Origin: Piezodorus guildinii | Taxonomy: Eukaryota; Arthropoda; Insecta; Hemiptera; Pentatomidae | Assembly: GCA_023052935.1 (NCBI GenBank) | Contig: CM041293.1 | Location: forward strand, 167,669,341 to 167,733,340 | Direction: 5' to 3' | DNA length: 64,000 nt | In this document: in pieces, positions 45,429 to 56,439 of the stretch | Position numbering within the stretch: position 1 is the stretch's first letter | How the letters are laid out: each line of letters opens with the position of its first letter | The notes under the pieces: generated by a model | The model's database searches: none | What the model was told of the DNA's origin: nothing | Seen by the model: only the letters and a program-made list of their open reading frames with translations | Program-made: the position numbers and the translations under genes

Positions 45429-47054
45429 AGATAAATATATTCTTGATTACAAATCATTGCAAAAGTATACATTGTTAATGGTATACTATGATGTCCTCAG
45501 AATAATCATTTATAAGCCATGGAATATACTCCTAAAATGGCTCTCCAAATATGTCTTTAATAATTTTTAATCTCTAGCACAATATTAGGATACATATACA
45601 AATGTCTATATTGACTCATTTACTACATACCTTCTGACACTTCCATGCTTCACCGTTACAAGATTTTACATTCCTACTTGAAGACTCGGCACATAACGAT
45701 TCCATCGTTTTCTAAGGATGTATATTTTTCGATTCCGAAAAGACACCTGGACACTTAGCGAACTCAGATAATACCTGGACGAAGTGGTAATTTGGAAGCA
45801 GGGCGAAGAGGATAGTGGAAAGTTGTGTGTGTACAGGCATTTTCAATTAGGAAGCTTTGGCTAATCCTATAGCTTCCGCCCTCTCTCTGTTAACACTGAA
45901 ATAGAGCCCACCTACGGATTAGAGCCGATTTCGAAAAAGCCTTTGATCACTACAGCGGTATTCGTTGGGGATTAATTTTCACCGATAAAATCCTGATATA
46001 TGATTTGGAGCTCTTGTGAATGAAATGATAGAGATTTGATAATCTTATTATAAAACCTATTGTGATCATTTGTAAGAGAATTTTAATCGTCCGGAGAGCT
46101 TTAAATATTGAAATGGATTTCTGTTGCGCTTCATTGAACAATCAATTTCAAACTTTAACTAATTGAAAACTTTTTTTTTTTTATTCTTTTTAATCTAATA
46201 AATAAAGCTTACATTAATTATAATAAAAAAAAACTACATTTATTCTAAAGGAATTTCAATCATTGTTTACTATTGGAAGGCCTGGGGTGTTCCAGGGGAC
46301 TCCTAATAATAATAATAATAATGCTAAATATTGGATAGGCTGGTTTCTAAATTTGTCACATATTGCATTAGGGTTAGCTATTGCTTAATTTATTGTACAT
46401 ATCTGGGGTCAGTTCTTTCTTCATTTTCTCCTTCTTCCTCTTCTTTATCCGTCAAAGGGCAGGTGGGTTCCAACGGTTCTGCTCCTCCATCACGAATTAA
46501 CAATGTCTGGTAATAAAAATGTCTCTTATACTGTGGAGCACATGTGCTCAACTAGTGTCTCATACCCTATTGCACACCTGCCTGAATGGTAAGATTTATA
46601 TAATTCGCAAACAAATATAGAAAATAATTCAAACCATGCTACTCTCGAGACTGGTGTCTGTGGGCTGAAATTAGTTTTGAGCGAAGAAAAACGGCTAATT
46701 GGTAAAGCAGCGGAGAGGAAACTGTGATAGATTGAGAAAAAACATTACTATTAGAATATACAATAGTATTAATGTGTAATATAATAATGATGATATGCCC
46801 AGATTGTTACAAAATACCGATGATTATAAATCGCTTGAGCTTATCCCGTGAGCTTTGGGGTTATATGACGGGTAACACCTTCTTAGCTTATTCCTATTGA
46901 CTCGACGAGTGTTGTACAATGTGAATTATTTTTAGGTTAATATTATTAAGAAAAATATTCAAGATAAAATTATTTATAAAAAAAAAAACAAAACTTTATT
47001 TCTAACTGTTACATAAAAATAAAATAAGATTCTTCAAAAAAGAAAAAAAAAAAG

Positions 47055-47057
<3 letters not shown>
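45429..47057. other. AT-rich DNA; possible LINE tail near 46275-46322
   Basis: The stretch ggaaggcctggggtgttcca, aggggactcct, then (AAT)n looks like a retroposon 3' end of unknown type. The patch at 45760-45910 is less AT-rich but unassigned. A runs lie near 46977-46990 and 47040-47054. No gene. Confidence 0.4.

Positions 47058-47111
<54 letters not shown>
47058..47111. repeat. (AT)n microsatellite
   Basis: AT dinucleotide run of about 54 bp beside family 1 copy e. Confidence 0.9.
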
Positions 47112-47115
<4 letters not shown>

Positions 47116-47139
47116 TCTAATTATATCCTGATTTTGGTT

Positions 47140-47790
47140 AATTATATTCAATAATCAACCTCTGTAATCGACTAAAAAAAAAAAAAATTACCCCTGCTCA
47201 AAATTTGAGGGTTTACGTTTTAAGATGCGTAGCATCCGAATTACAAATAAAAACAAACCCGTTTGTCCGCCGTCCGCGGTATATCTCTAAAACTACTAGA
47301 CCAATTTTTTTGAAATTCGCCACAAAAATACTAGTCTATTCAACGATGATCCTAACATCTAGACGTTGATATCAGCTGGTTAGTTTTAAAATGGCGGCCG
47401 ATTAAAAGGATTTTATTCAATAACTCAATTATTTTTGAAGATTAAGAAAGTTATGTATATAGCTGTAGAAACAATAAACTAAGAAACACTTTAAACAAAA
47501 AATAATAAAAACAATTAAAATGAATCAATGAAACTAGTTCAGAACTAGCAGTTATATAGCGTTTGGAAATAAGCAGTGGTAATATGCCATTTTCACATGA
47601 AATATTTATTACTTTTCATATTAGTTTATTGCCTATTAACAGCTATATCAACAGTGTAGTTTTTTAATGTATTAGTGTTTTTTAACCCACAAAATGCGAG
47701 TGATTATATAAAAAAGAAAAAAAAATTGTTATTTTTCGCATAAATACACTCATAACTCAATTATTTTTGACGATAGAGAAAAGTAAATCG
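47140..47790 (+). repeat. Family 1 repeat, copy e, interrupted
   Basis: Close to copy a: tcaataatcaacctctgtaa, gtccgccgtccgcggtatat, ctagacgttgatatcagctgg and ggattttattcaataactca. It stops near 47452 and resumes near 47667 (tattagtgttttttaaccca). The ~215 bp between are foreign to the family, unassigned and lack a clear direct repeat. Confidence 0.7.
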
Positions 47791-49130
47791 CTTCGAGGAC
47801 GATCAGCATTCAGAAGGAAAACACGTTAAGATCTGGTTTTTAGACTCCCCATGACATAATATAAAGATTTTAGATCTATTACGAGAGGTTCCGCTAGAAT
47901 TTCATAAAAGACGCTCACAACAATATTATTTAATACGGGCATGAAACTGATTCGATTTTTATGGTGACCACAGCATCAATGTGTAATGTGTTGTAATTTT
48001 AAAACCAACTGATCAGCCACTCAATTTTATTCTACATTGGTTATTGTATAGAGCAATAATCTGTATAAGGTTCATCATTTTTTCTTTGTCTCTCTTTGAG
48101 ATACTGTGCAATAAATACTGCAAAACTATAAAATGACCCATATTTGAAAAATTATATGAAAAAAGGACAGTTCTCAAAAGATCGAAATCTCTCCAATAAT
48201 TATAAAATATGATAGAACTATAGAAGAAAAAAAAATCGTGAGATTTCTTGAGTTTTATAGTGCATTAATAGTCTCGTTTGATGCGAAATTTCATGATTTT
48301 TTAAAAAATTTCCTCGTTACTAAGGTAATTTGTTGTAAGAACTAAAGCGTAGACGATACTTTTATCATTTTAGTTCTGTTTTGTACGGAAATATACTACG
48401 TTCCCGAAGTTAACAACTAAAAAAAAAATCCGGAACCAGCTGAGGCTTAGCCACCAAATTTAGTTATAATTGCAATTGTACTTAGTTTCATAATTTTTCA
48501 TCTCAGATATTTTTGAGATATTATATGAAGAACATCGATAAGACTTTGATGAACATGAAAAAAAAAATATACCAGTTGTTTGAAATTCATAAATGAAATA
48601 GCATTATGTTTCCAAGATCTAAATTTTAACAGCAAGTAGATGAATGAGGAAGGTTTTATGAAAGTATAATAAGGGTGAAATTATTTTCCTTTATAAACTT
48701 TTAAATCACTAAAAGCCTCGTTTTTTTTTTTTTTATCAATATTTGATATTTCTTTTAAACTTCACCATTTAGATAATATATTGTGAACAGAATATATATA
48801 CTGTTAACGTTAGTTATTGTTTTGATTAAATATCTTAAAAATGACTAGAATTATAGACGTTTTTCCAACACGTTTTCAGCCGTCAGCTGACTTAATACGA
48901 ATACCAAACTGAAAGTATTAGCCTATTTTTTTTTACCCTTCCTTTTAAGTACAAACAAAGATTTAAAAAAATAACTCGTAAAATTATCATGAAAATTAAA
49001 AATTTTGAGCTGCAAAATGAATTAAAATTGGTCCAATTCAAATGGGAAATGAGGGGATTAAATTAATTGACTCATATCAGTGTATAGTTTTATTTGTTCT
49101 CGACAAACTTAGTCCAAAACAAAGCTAATT
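47791..49130. other. AT-rich intergenic DNA
   Basis: No gene or repeat recognised. T run at 48719-48734. Confidence 0.45.
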
Positions 49131-49134
49131 TTTT

Positions 49135-49983
49135 TTATTTAAAAGAAATTTACAACTGTATTATACAATAAAATACATTAAGTATATGTGCTAATAGATC
49201 AAGTGGGCGTGATACAGGTATGTGAAGAAACTACCCAGTGGTAGCACTTCAAAGTTTATTCAGCTAAGTAGGTCTCGACGCCATCGTCTTTTCAGCCGCC
49301 TAGGAAGATGATCAGGAATAGGAGATGAGAGTTTGCGGACGAGTGGGTTGGAGCGGACGGGTAATTTGGAATATAAGGAGGAATATCTAGTTCGGGCTAG
49401 ATCTGCGACTAATGGGATATTTAGGTCTTTATGAATTATTTTATTGGTTACAAAGTAAGGGGCGTTTAGGATCTTTCGGAGGATTCCGGATTGCAAGGAT
49501 TAAATGCGGGAAGAATTTGATGGTTTGGTGGATCCCCATAACTCAATCCCATTTGTCCCAATAGGCCAAGTGATGGTAATATATATTAATTTTTTGTAGT
49601 ATGTGGAAAGTTTTGATCGTTTGTCCAGTAAGTGTTGTAGTAAGCGGTATCTACGAGCTGTTTCTTGTCGTTTCAGTCTAGTATGAGGATTCCAAGTAAG
49701 ACGTTTGTCTAGATGGAGTCCTAGGTACCGGATCTGTTCAACTGAAGTGAGTGGAATATTGTTAAAGGAAATAGTGGAACAGGCGGACATAGGTTTTCGA
49801 CGAAGGGTGATGGTAATTTGATGGGATTTAGTAGGGTTGATTTTAATTTTCCACTTTTGACACCATTCTTCAATGGAAGAAATGTGAGACTGAAGGGTTT
49901 TGGAAGCAACACATGGGTCATTATTTACGGATTACACACAAGTGTCATCTGCGTAGGTTGTGAGGACAGTACCAGGATGGATT
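49135..49983 (-). pseudogene. 5'-truncated Jockey LINE, RT palm to 3' end
   Basis: On the minus strand the reading starts HPGTVLTTYADDTCV (catalytic YADD near 49960), then a stop. It goes on through IEEWCQKWKIKINPTKSHQ, IRYLGLHLDKRLTWNPH, GIELWGSTKPSNSSRI (stop near 49500) and APYFVTNKIIHKDLNIP, to RRLKRRWRRDLLS ending at 49260. A frameshift near 49790 and at least two stops break it. The 3' UTR has ctacccagtggtagca on the plus strand and runs to about 49135. Same subfamily as 41898, 42917 and 56732. Confidence 0.85.
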
Positions 49984-50452
49984 AAAACTTAATTTATAAA
50001 CAACTTTTCATGAAACCACCGTTAATTGAAAAAAAAACTCAGTTTGAAAATTGTTCAGTTGTGACAAAGGAAACTTTTCCAGCACAGGTGGCAACTGTTG
50101 ATAAGGACTTGATTCTGACGTTACGGCTTAGGTTTTCCTTCTAAACAATTATTTTTCCTTAAAACAATTATTTTCCTCCCTTCAACGTCCTAGTAATCTC
50201 TGACCATGACCTGCCATTTAGCTTTCTTAATAAATGTCATTTATCAAATGTTTATTAATTTTCAAAAGTTACATTCTGTATTTTCACAAAAAGCCCTTTA
50301 ATAAAAATAATTTTAAGACGGATTAATTAATTATTATTAGCTTTAGATAACAAGATCTAATGGATCCTATACCATTGTTGGAATTGTCTAGTACTTAGGG
50401 AGTTCAGTTCTTTAAATTAACTGAAGAAGATAGCCTCGAGTAGGGTTTATAC
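49984..50452. other. AT-rich sequence
   Basis: No feature recognised. Confidence 0.4.
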
Positions 50453-50464
50453 AAAAAGCGACAT

Positions 50465-50755
50465 GGAGCCACCCATAGCGTAGTGTTTGGCATAACAGCT
50501 TTCTATGCCAAAGGTCGCGGGTTCGAACCCGCGGGTGGCACTAGGATGTTTTAATGGGAGTAAAAAATACTTAGTTATGCCGTCCTTCAGAGGGGACGTT
50601 AAAAGGTGGTTCCGAGCCTGTGCGATGTCAGGAACTCGTTAAAGATCTTTATCCTAATAAAACCTGGATAGGCTAAATTTAGAACTCCCCCTGTAGCATC
50701 GTCCGATTAGCCATAGCAGCATAAAAGTGACGTTAAACGAATAAACCAACCAACC
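50465..50755 (+). mobile_element. tRNA-derived SINE, family S1 (most complete copy)
   Basis: The head (50469-50539) folds like a tRNA: gccaccc pairs with gggtggc as an acceptor stem, box A lies in tagcgtagtgtttggc, and box B is ggttcgaaccc, a perfect consensus. The body carries ttatgccgtccttcagaggg and gagcctgtgcgatgtcagga. The tail is acgaataaaccaaccaacc. Transcription would be by RNA polymerase III from the internal boxes. The 12-bp flanks aaaaagcgacat (50453-50464) and aaaaaccgacat (55278-55289) match with one difference and enclose the Gypsy element, so the SINE was there first. No protein is encoded; the partner LINE is unknown. Confidence 0.88.
50469..50539 (+). other. tRNA-like head of the SINE
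   Basis: A 7-bp acceptor stem, a T-arm gcggg/cccgc with a 6-nt loop and an anticodon-like arm ggcata/tatgcc with a 9-nt loop. The loop sizes are off, so this is not a functional tRNA gene. Confidence 0.7.
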
Positions 50756-50933
50756 TGTTGTGTATTTCAAAACTAACAACTATTCACAATTACTTTATTA
50801 GCTAACCATTACACAAGTTTAAAATCCAACAAATCTGAAAAACGTGGAATAATATTTAAAACATCTGTTTTCTTCTTTCTATAAACATATGGTTTTATCG
50901 ATCACATATAGATTAACACTTTAATATATATCA
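50756..50933 (-). repeat. Gypsy 3' LTR
   Basis: 178 bp, tg...ca ends. Differs from the other LTR by a 7-bp repeat unit (attcaca present once here, twice there) and a few substitutions. Confidence 0.9.
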
Positions 50934-50947
50934 CTCTCCGCCACTTA
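50934..50947 (-). promoter_or_regulatory. Polypurine tract of the Gypsy element
   Basis: On the minus strand aagtggcggagag directly abuts the 3' LTR, in the position of the primer for plus-strand synthesis. Confidence 0.6.
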
Positions 50948-51271
50948 ATTAATACTTGTTTTGTTTTTCATCCTATAGGTTAAGCCTAACTACAGGCTTC
51001 CTCTCCCTCTGCGATCGCCTCACTGTGGATGTTGTTTCTGATGTTGCATCTTCTACAGTAGGCGGTTCTGTGTTACTTTGATGAACAGTTCAGTTGAATT
51101 TCCTTTTCGGCTCGGAAGGTTTTCCCTTTCCCACTTGTGTTGATTAATATGTCTTTTGATGACATATCCATGGTCCAACTTAATAAGGTAATGTAGTTTC
51201 CCTAAGCGTTCGATCACGGTTCCGAATTTCCAGAGATCAGACCCTGAGTAATTTCTTGCTTGAACTCTATC
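50939..51271 (-). repeat. Gypsy internal duplication, copy 1 (integrase C-terminal end)
   Basis: 333 bp repeated at 51507-51839 with two substitutions by eye. It codes on the minus strand for DRVQARNYSGSDLWKFG and the following integrase C-terminal part and runs to the edge of the polypurine tract. Confidence 0.9.
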
Positions 51272-51914
51272 ACCAGATTGAAAAACTCGAACTTTACCGT
51301 TTGAAGTTGATGGCTTATACGTTTTGACTGGTTTTATTAGGTGTAAACGTGTTCACAGTTGCCTGTTCAGGTGAAGTTCAGCTGGCGACTTACCATTAGC
51401 GAGGGGCGTTGATCTATATTTGAACAAGAATACATTTAACTTTTGTTTTATGGTTCCTGGATCGTCTACCATACATTTTAGCTTTTTATTTAGGTTTTGA
51501 ACACTACGCCACTTAATTAATACTTGTTTTGTTTTTCATCCTATAGGTTAAGCCTAACTACAGGCTTCCTCTCCCTCTGCGATCGCCTCACTGTGGATGT
51601 TGTTTCTGATGTTGCATCTTCTACAGTAGGCGGTTCTGTGTTACTTTGATGAACAGTTCAGTTGCATTTCCTTTTCGGCTCGGAAGGTTTTCCTTTTCCC
51701 ACTTGTGTTGATTAATATGTCTTTTGATGACATATCCATGGTCCAACTTAATAAGGTAATGTAGTTTCCCTAAGCGTTCGATCACGGTTCCGAATTTCCA
51801 GAGATCAGACCCTGAGTAATTTCTTGCTTGAACTCTATCGCAAGATGCTACTAAATGTTCGATTTCAGAATATATTCCAGGCCAATAGCATAAAGAGCGA
51901 GCAATGCTTTTCAT
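50990..51914 (-). pseudogene. Gypsy integrase, rearranged
   Basis: Read on the minus strand, the frame at 51914 begins MKSIARSLCYWPGI and EIEHLVASC, the zinc-binding N-terminus of integrase. It then runs straight into DRVQARNYSGSDLW, the C-terminal domain (copy 2). After copy 2 comes LNVFLFKYRSTPLANGKSP then AELHLNRQL and a TGA (about 51500-51350), the segment just after the third catalytic residue. Last is the normal C-terminal domain (copy 1). The catalytic Asp-Asp part of the core is gone. Integration would need enzyme from another element. Confidence 0.85.
51507..51839 (-). repeat. Gypsy internal duplication, copy 2
   Basis: Second copy of the 333-bp segment. It sits where the integrase catalytic core should be. 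Confidence 0.9.
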
Positions 51915-51947
51915 TTTAACTATTCCTATATGAGATGAATGTAATTC

Positions 51948-53430
51948 TTATAAAATTTGTGGACGTAGATTTGTAGGAATATAAACTCTGGAACCACGCA
52001 TAATAATACCTCCATGTAAACTGTATACGGAATCTTTAGCTTCACCATTACTTAGTTTATGTTTAAAATGTTTTAATTTTGGATCCCGATTTGTTTCGTA
52101 TTTCATGATCTCAGAAGTTATGGGAGACGTAACCGAAATTTTTTGAATAGTAAGTTCATTAACTTTAAATGAATCTTCAAGAAAATTGAGCAATTTTTTA
52201 TTTAAAGGTAATGGATTTCTAGAAAAATAATCAACATTAGAATGTTCTTTTGAGGGCCTATGACGAATCTCATAATTGAAACCATTTAAAAATTCCGCAT
52301 ATCTGATAAGACGATGTGCTGACATGACAGGCATTTCTTTATTCGGGTGGAAGATTCTCTCTAATGGCTTGTTATCAACTATGAGCGTGAGCTTCCTACC
52401 GTAAAGGTATTGATACAAACGTTTAAAGGCCAAGTAAACTGCGGTAGCCTCGCGATCTAATTGAGAATATCGAGATTCACAGTTCGTGAGTGATCGTGAA
52501 ATGAATGCGATAGGTCTTTCTTGACCATTAATAATATGAGAAACCACGGCACCTAACTCATAAGGGCTTGCGTCCGTGGCTAATATCAAGGGTAATTCAG
52601 GTTGATATGGAGTCAGCACCCTTTCACTGGCAATTTCATTTTTAATTAAATTAAAGGCATTAGTACATTCGCTAGTCCACGTAAATTTAACATTCTTTTA
52701 GATTTAATGGGAATAGTTTATCGGATGCTTTTGGAATAAATTTTGCATAGTATTGGGCCAACCCCAAAAATCACCTTAGCTCTTCAACGTTTTTAGGTCG
52801 AGGCGCAGATTTGATCGCATCAATTTTGTCTTGACTTTTTTCTAAACCCCTAGCACTAATTTTATGTCCGAGATATTTGACTGACGTGCAAAATAATTTG
52901 CATTTTAGACTTATTTATGTGTAACCCGTTCTCTTGCAATACATTAAGGCACTTAATTAGTCGTGAATAGCATTCCTGGAATGTACTTCCCTGAATAAGG
53001 AAATCATCAAAATAAGCAACTGTTCCGTCTAACTTTTGAATGATTTGATCAATTATTTTATGAAATTCTTTGGGGGCCGTTTTAATACCCATAAAAAGCC
53101 TTTTTACCTTATACGTTCCCCAAATCATTCAAATTGTGGCATATTCTATACTCTTATCGTCTAACGCAAGATGAAGATATGCTTTGTGAAGGTCTAAAAC
53201 GCAAAAGTATTTCCCTCCTTGAAGTTTATAAAATAAATCATCAATTTTGGGAATAGGGTAATGAGTATCTTGTAACTCCGGATTGAGGGTAATTTTATAG
53301 TCAGCACAAATTCTGACAGTCTGGTCTGGCTTGGGAACTATAACAAGAGGTGTGCCCCAATCAGAATGATCGAATTTTTCTATGATCTTTTGTTCTACCA
53401 ACAAGCCTAATTCGTTTTTTCGTTTTTTTC
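51948..53430 (-). pseudogene. Gypsy reverse transcriptase and RNase H, frameshifted
   Basis: RT part 1 (53404-53129): LVIVPKPDQTVRICADY, then KYFCVLDLHKAYLHLAL. Part 2 (53128-52862), after a stop: KRLFMGIKTAPKEFHKI and the catalytic box VAYFDDFLI, then GLHINKSKM. The connection (52860-52620) is in mixed frames (SARGLEKSQDKIDAIKSAPR, FLGLAQYYAKF). RNase H (52619-51948) is open: LATDASPYELGAVVSH, SRYSQLDREATAVYLAFKR, TLIVDNKPL. A tail HRPSKEHSNVDYFSR follows. The usual GL in the DASPYGLGAV box is EL here. Breaks near 53128, 52862-52680 and 52619 inactivate it. Confidence 0.88.
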
Positions 53431-53433
53431 TAA

Positions 53434-55007
53434 TTAGGAATAAGGAATGGGTCTGGGTTTAATAAATATAGGCCTTGCATCATCTTTGAGATTCAGCTTA
53501 CATTTGAAATGAGGAATGAGCCCAATTTTAGGAGTAAAAACATTTTCGTACTTTTGGAAAAGATCAGTTTTGATTTTCTCGATGGTTGTTGGTTCTATAT
53601 TAAATTCGTCGACATTTTGTAAATCTGAAATATTTAATTTTAGTTTCCTAATCCACTCTCTTCCGAGAAGTGGTGTATAATTATTTTTTACAATGTATAA
53701 ATCACCATTTGTTTTAACATTATTATAGGAAATTTGACAATTAACTACTCCTTCGGATTTGAACGAATCATTCGTGTATGTTCGAAATGTAACAGGAGTA
53801 GGTTCTAACCTTAAATTGAGATTTAATTTATTAAAATCGGCCATCGATATAATAGAAACTTCACTGCCGGAATCGATTATAAATTTCATAGGTTTATTAC
53901 TTAAATGTATTTTGATTTGAAATGGATTATCTACTATTGAATTTATGAGAAAGTCTGATTGTGTAGGAATAATGGTATTTACCGTGTTAATTGAGATATG
54001 ATCATCGTCTTCGTCTTCTTTTTCTTCAACAAATCGAACTGGCTTCCTAAATTGACTAGAGATACATACCTTTTCCACGTGACCTGGTTTTCCACATTTT
54101 CTGCACTTCAAGCGGTCCTTCGATCTGCACTGCCTATACGTGTGATTTTCCTTGCCACAAGCCAAGCATACGTTTTGAAGGCCAAGTTTTGAAATGATTG
54201 AGGTTTTGAAGTTTCTTTTGAAGTCATTCTTATTTGAATTTTTGCTGATCTGCCTCTTTGAAATCTGGACTTCGTTTACGCCTGCTGTTGAATTACTGTA
54301 GAGCTGATTCTGCTTCATAGCTGCTTCAATGGCAAGAGCTATCTCGACAACTTTCTTGAATGTTACGGAGTCTTCTTGCTGCAGAATTTGTTCCCTGATT
54401 TCAACATCATGTAGTCCCCCGACGAATTGTGCTCGCAGAATTGACATTATCGGTTTCCTGCAATCGTTTTCTTGACAAACCCACTTTGATGTACGGGCTA
54501 AATGTTTAAGGGAAGCGATGTACTCCGACACAGTTTCGTTTGTATTTTGGACCCTTAATAAAAATATATGTCTTTCCGTATGTATGTTAGATTTAGGGCA
54601 AAGATGTGCACTCAATAGATTAATCAGTTCATCGCACTCTTTTGATGCGGGCAATTCTGGGGAAGTCAAATTCGATAATAATTGGTAATATTTAGCACCT
54701 TAAGCGTTTATCAATACCTTAGCTTTTGTTGATCTTACTTCAGCTGTATCTCCTGTTAACCTCTTTAGCTCAAAATAATTTTCTATACCCTCTTTGTATG
54801 ATTGGAAGTCTCTTTCTCTTGATCGAACGATTCAAAGTTTATAGAACCAAAGTAATCTGTATGGGCCAGCTGATGTTGAGGACTGTGGTAAGATTGCAGT
54901 AACTGTGCTAATACCTGGGATTGAACGTTGAGTGTTTTCATGATCTCATGGTTTTGAGCAAGTATAACCTCATTTTGATTGACTGCTGGTTTGCTTGATT
55001 TTGACAT
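53434..55007 (-). pseudogene. Gypsy gag and protease, frameshifted
   Basis: The start is an ATG at 55007 (MSKSSKPAVNQNEVI). The frame shifts near 54800 and crosses a TAA near 54700. From 54669 a 411-codon frame carries the capsid-type region (RHIFLLRVQNTNETVSEYIA, LRAQFVGGLHDVEIREQIL). Two zinc knuckles follow (CLACGKENHTYRQC, CRKCGKPGHVEKVC), then the aspartic protease with FIIDSGSEVSII, where the catalytic motif is D-S-G. A linker after the protease reads LGREWIRKL. Gag packages RNA and the protease would mature the polyprotein. Confidence 0.88.
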
Positions 55008-55067
55008 TCTGGATTCTTATCGACTTGCTGTTGTTATTGAAACTTACTTTTGATCTTACAGCAAGTT

Positions 55068-55081
55068 CATCCTCGTCGCCA
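55068..55081 (-). promoter_or_regulatory. Probable primer-binding site
   Basis: On the minus strand tggcgacgaggatg lies 6 nt after the 5' LTR. TGG is the expected complement of a tRNA CCA end; the tRNA species was not identified. Confidence 0.6.
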
Positions 55082-55087
55082 TTTATT

Positions 55088-55272
55088 TGTTGTGTATTTC
55101 AAAACTTACAACTATTCACAATTCACAATTACTTTATTAGCTAACCATTACACAAGTTTAAAATCGAACAAATCTGAAAAACGTGGAATAATATTTAAAA
55201 CATGTGTTTTCTTCTTTCTATAAACATATGGTTTTATCGATCACATATCGATTAACACTTTAATATATATCA
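55088..55272 (-). repeat. Gypsy 5' LTR
   Basis: 185 bp. Near-identical to the 3' LTR apart from the extra attcaca unit and several substitutions, so the insertion is not brand new. A promoter is expected here but no box is clear. Confidence 0.9.
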
Positions 55273-55277
55273 CAACC

Positions 55278-55940
55278 AAAAACCGACATTTTAGAAAACC
55301 GGTTTTCGAATAGTAATTTTCCCATAAAACCGGTTTTAACCGGTTTTGAATTTTCATTAAACAATTTTACTCGAATATTCTGTAATTCGAACAAACAATT
55401 TTAACAGAAAATCTAGAGTGATTAAAAGCAGTTTTAGACTGAAATTATTTACTGTTCAATTTTATTGACAGTAAACTGTTTTATGCAATTTAGTAGAACA
55501 AAAAAATAATGGTCGACCAGGATTAAATAACTTTAAAAACAATTGTTCGCTATTTATGAATAATTTTCACTATAAGTATGTAAATATTTTTATAATAGTG
55601 AAACGAGTTTTTCGAGCAATGGGTTCGAATAAATAAGAACAATATATTTTCATACTAACCATATTAGATTTTTATTTTTAGATTATTTTCTAAAAATAAT
55701 TAGAAATATATAACTGTGTATTATATAATGTAAATTATAATCAAAGCCCAAAGACAAGAGTAAATAATGTTTATGCATACATACTTATTCAAATCAATTG
55801 TAGTATTAAAGATAATTAAGCAAAGGACCGAGTATTTTCTATTCAGGGCAAGTTAAATACAAATTTAAATATTCTATTTATTTTTTTATTTAATGAAATA
55901 TGATTTTAAAAAAAAAGGACGTCTATCGATTTATATTTAT
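55278..55940. other. SINE flank and AT-rich DNA
   Basis: Starts with the SINE target repeat. A local set of accggtttt/aaaaccggtt pieces at about 55287-55348 forms short inverted repeats. Nothing else recognised. Confidence 0.5.
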
Positions 55941-55944
55941 GAAA

Positions 55945-56171
55945 AAATTTTACATCAATATATCGAGTTTAATCAAAATCGTCGGAACCGTTTTTGAGAA
56001 AATCGAAAAAAGGTGCAAAATGCATGGTATAAAGTGGCTCTTCTGGTAAGCTCATTTTGATGAAAAAGGTTTTGTAACGTCTCGGGCGTATATTTGTCTT
56101 AAATGTTAAATTTCAGTTTTATAGGAGTTACCGTTTCCGCACGGCAGTTACCACACACACACAAACACACT

Positions 56172-56228
<57 letters not shown>

Positions 56229-56385
56229 CACACACAGACACACCCACACAGACCATTTTGCGGGACTTGGTTATTTGGACTCAGGAGACCCTAAAATGTG
56301 TATTTCCGTTGATAACTGGAATTCGAAAATTTTCACGATAGCAATACTTTCCCTTACTATTTATAGTAAGTGAAAGTAATATTGA
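55945..56385 (+). repeat. Family 2 repeat, copy G (5'-truncated) with long (AC)n
   Basis: Starts at catcaatatatcgagtttaa, continues with gtttttgagaaaatcg and tgatgaaaaaggttttgtaa, and ends ttactatttatagtaagtg then aaagtaa. The AC tract (56153-56250) is greatly expanded and includes AAACAC and TCACAC variants. Confidence 0.8.
56153..56250. repeat. (AC)n microsatellite
   Basis: Imperfect AC repeat of about 100 bp in the position of the internal tract of family 2. The open frame across it (Thr-His repeats) is an artefact. Confidence 0.9.
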
Positions 56386-56439
56386 TTCGAAAATATGCAC
56401 TTAACATTCAAATCATTAAATAAACTGCTCGCCGAATTT

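Larger units (their letters stand above)
50756..55272 (-). mobile_element. Ty3/Gypsy LTR retrotransposon, defective
   Basis: Two LTRs (50756-50933 and 55088-55272) flank gag, protease, RT, RNase H and parts of integrase on the minus strand. The 5-bp target duplication is caacc at 50751-50755 and 55273-55277. No envelope-like frame is present. The order protease-RT-RNaseH-integrase makes it Ty3/Gypsy; the gag and pol style recalls the K02A2.6-type lineage common in animals. Multiple stops and frameshifts, and loss of the integrase core, make it non-autonomous. Confidence 0.92.

Noticed and set aside
50469..50539. Possible functional tRNA gene
   Set aside because: Arm and loop sizes are irregular and the same head recurs with a common SINE body; a tRNA-derived SINE explains it better.
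50756..55272. Errantivirus-type element with an envelope gene
   Set aside because: There is no room or open frame for an envelope between the integrase end and the 3' LTR.
56103..56294. Thr-His repeat open frame
   Set aside because: Translation of the (AC)n tract in family 2 copy G; not a gene.
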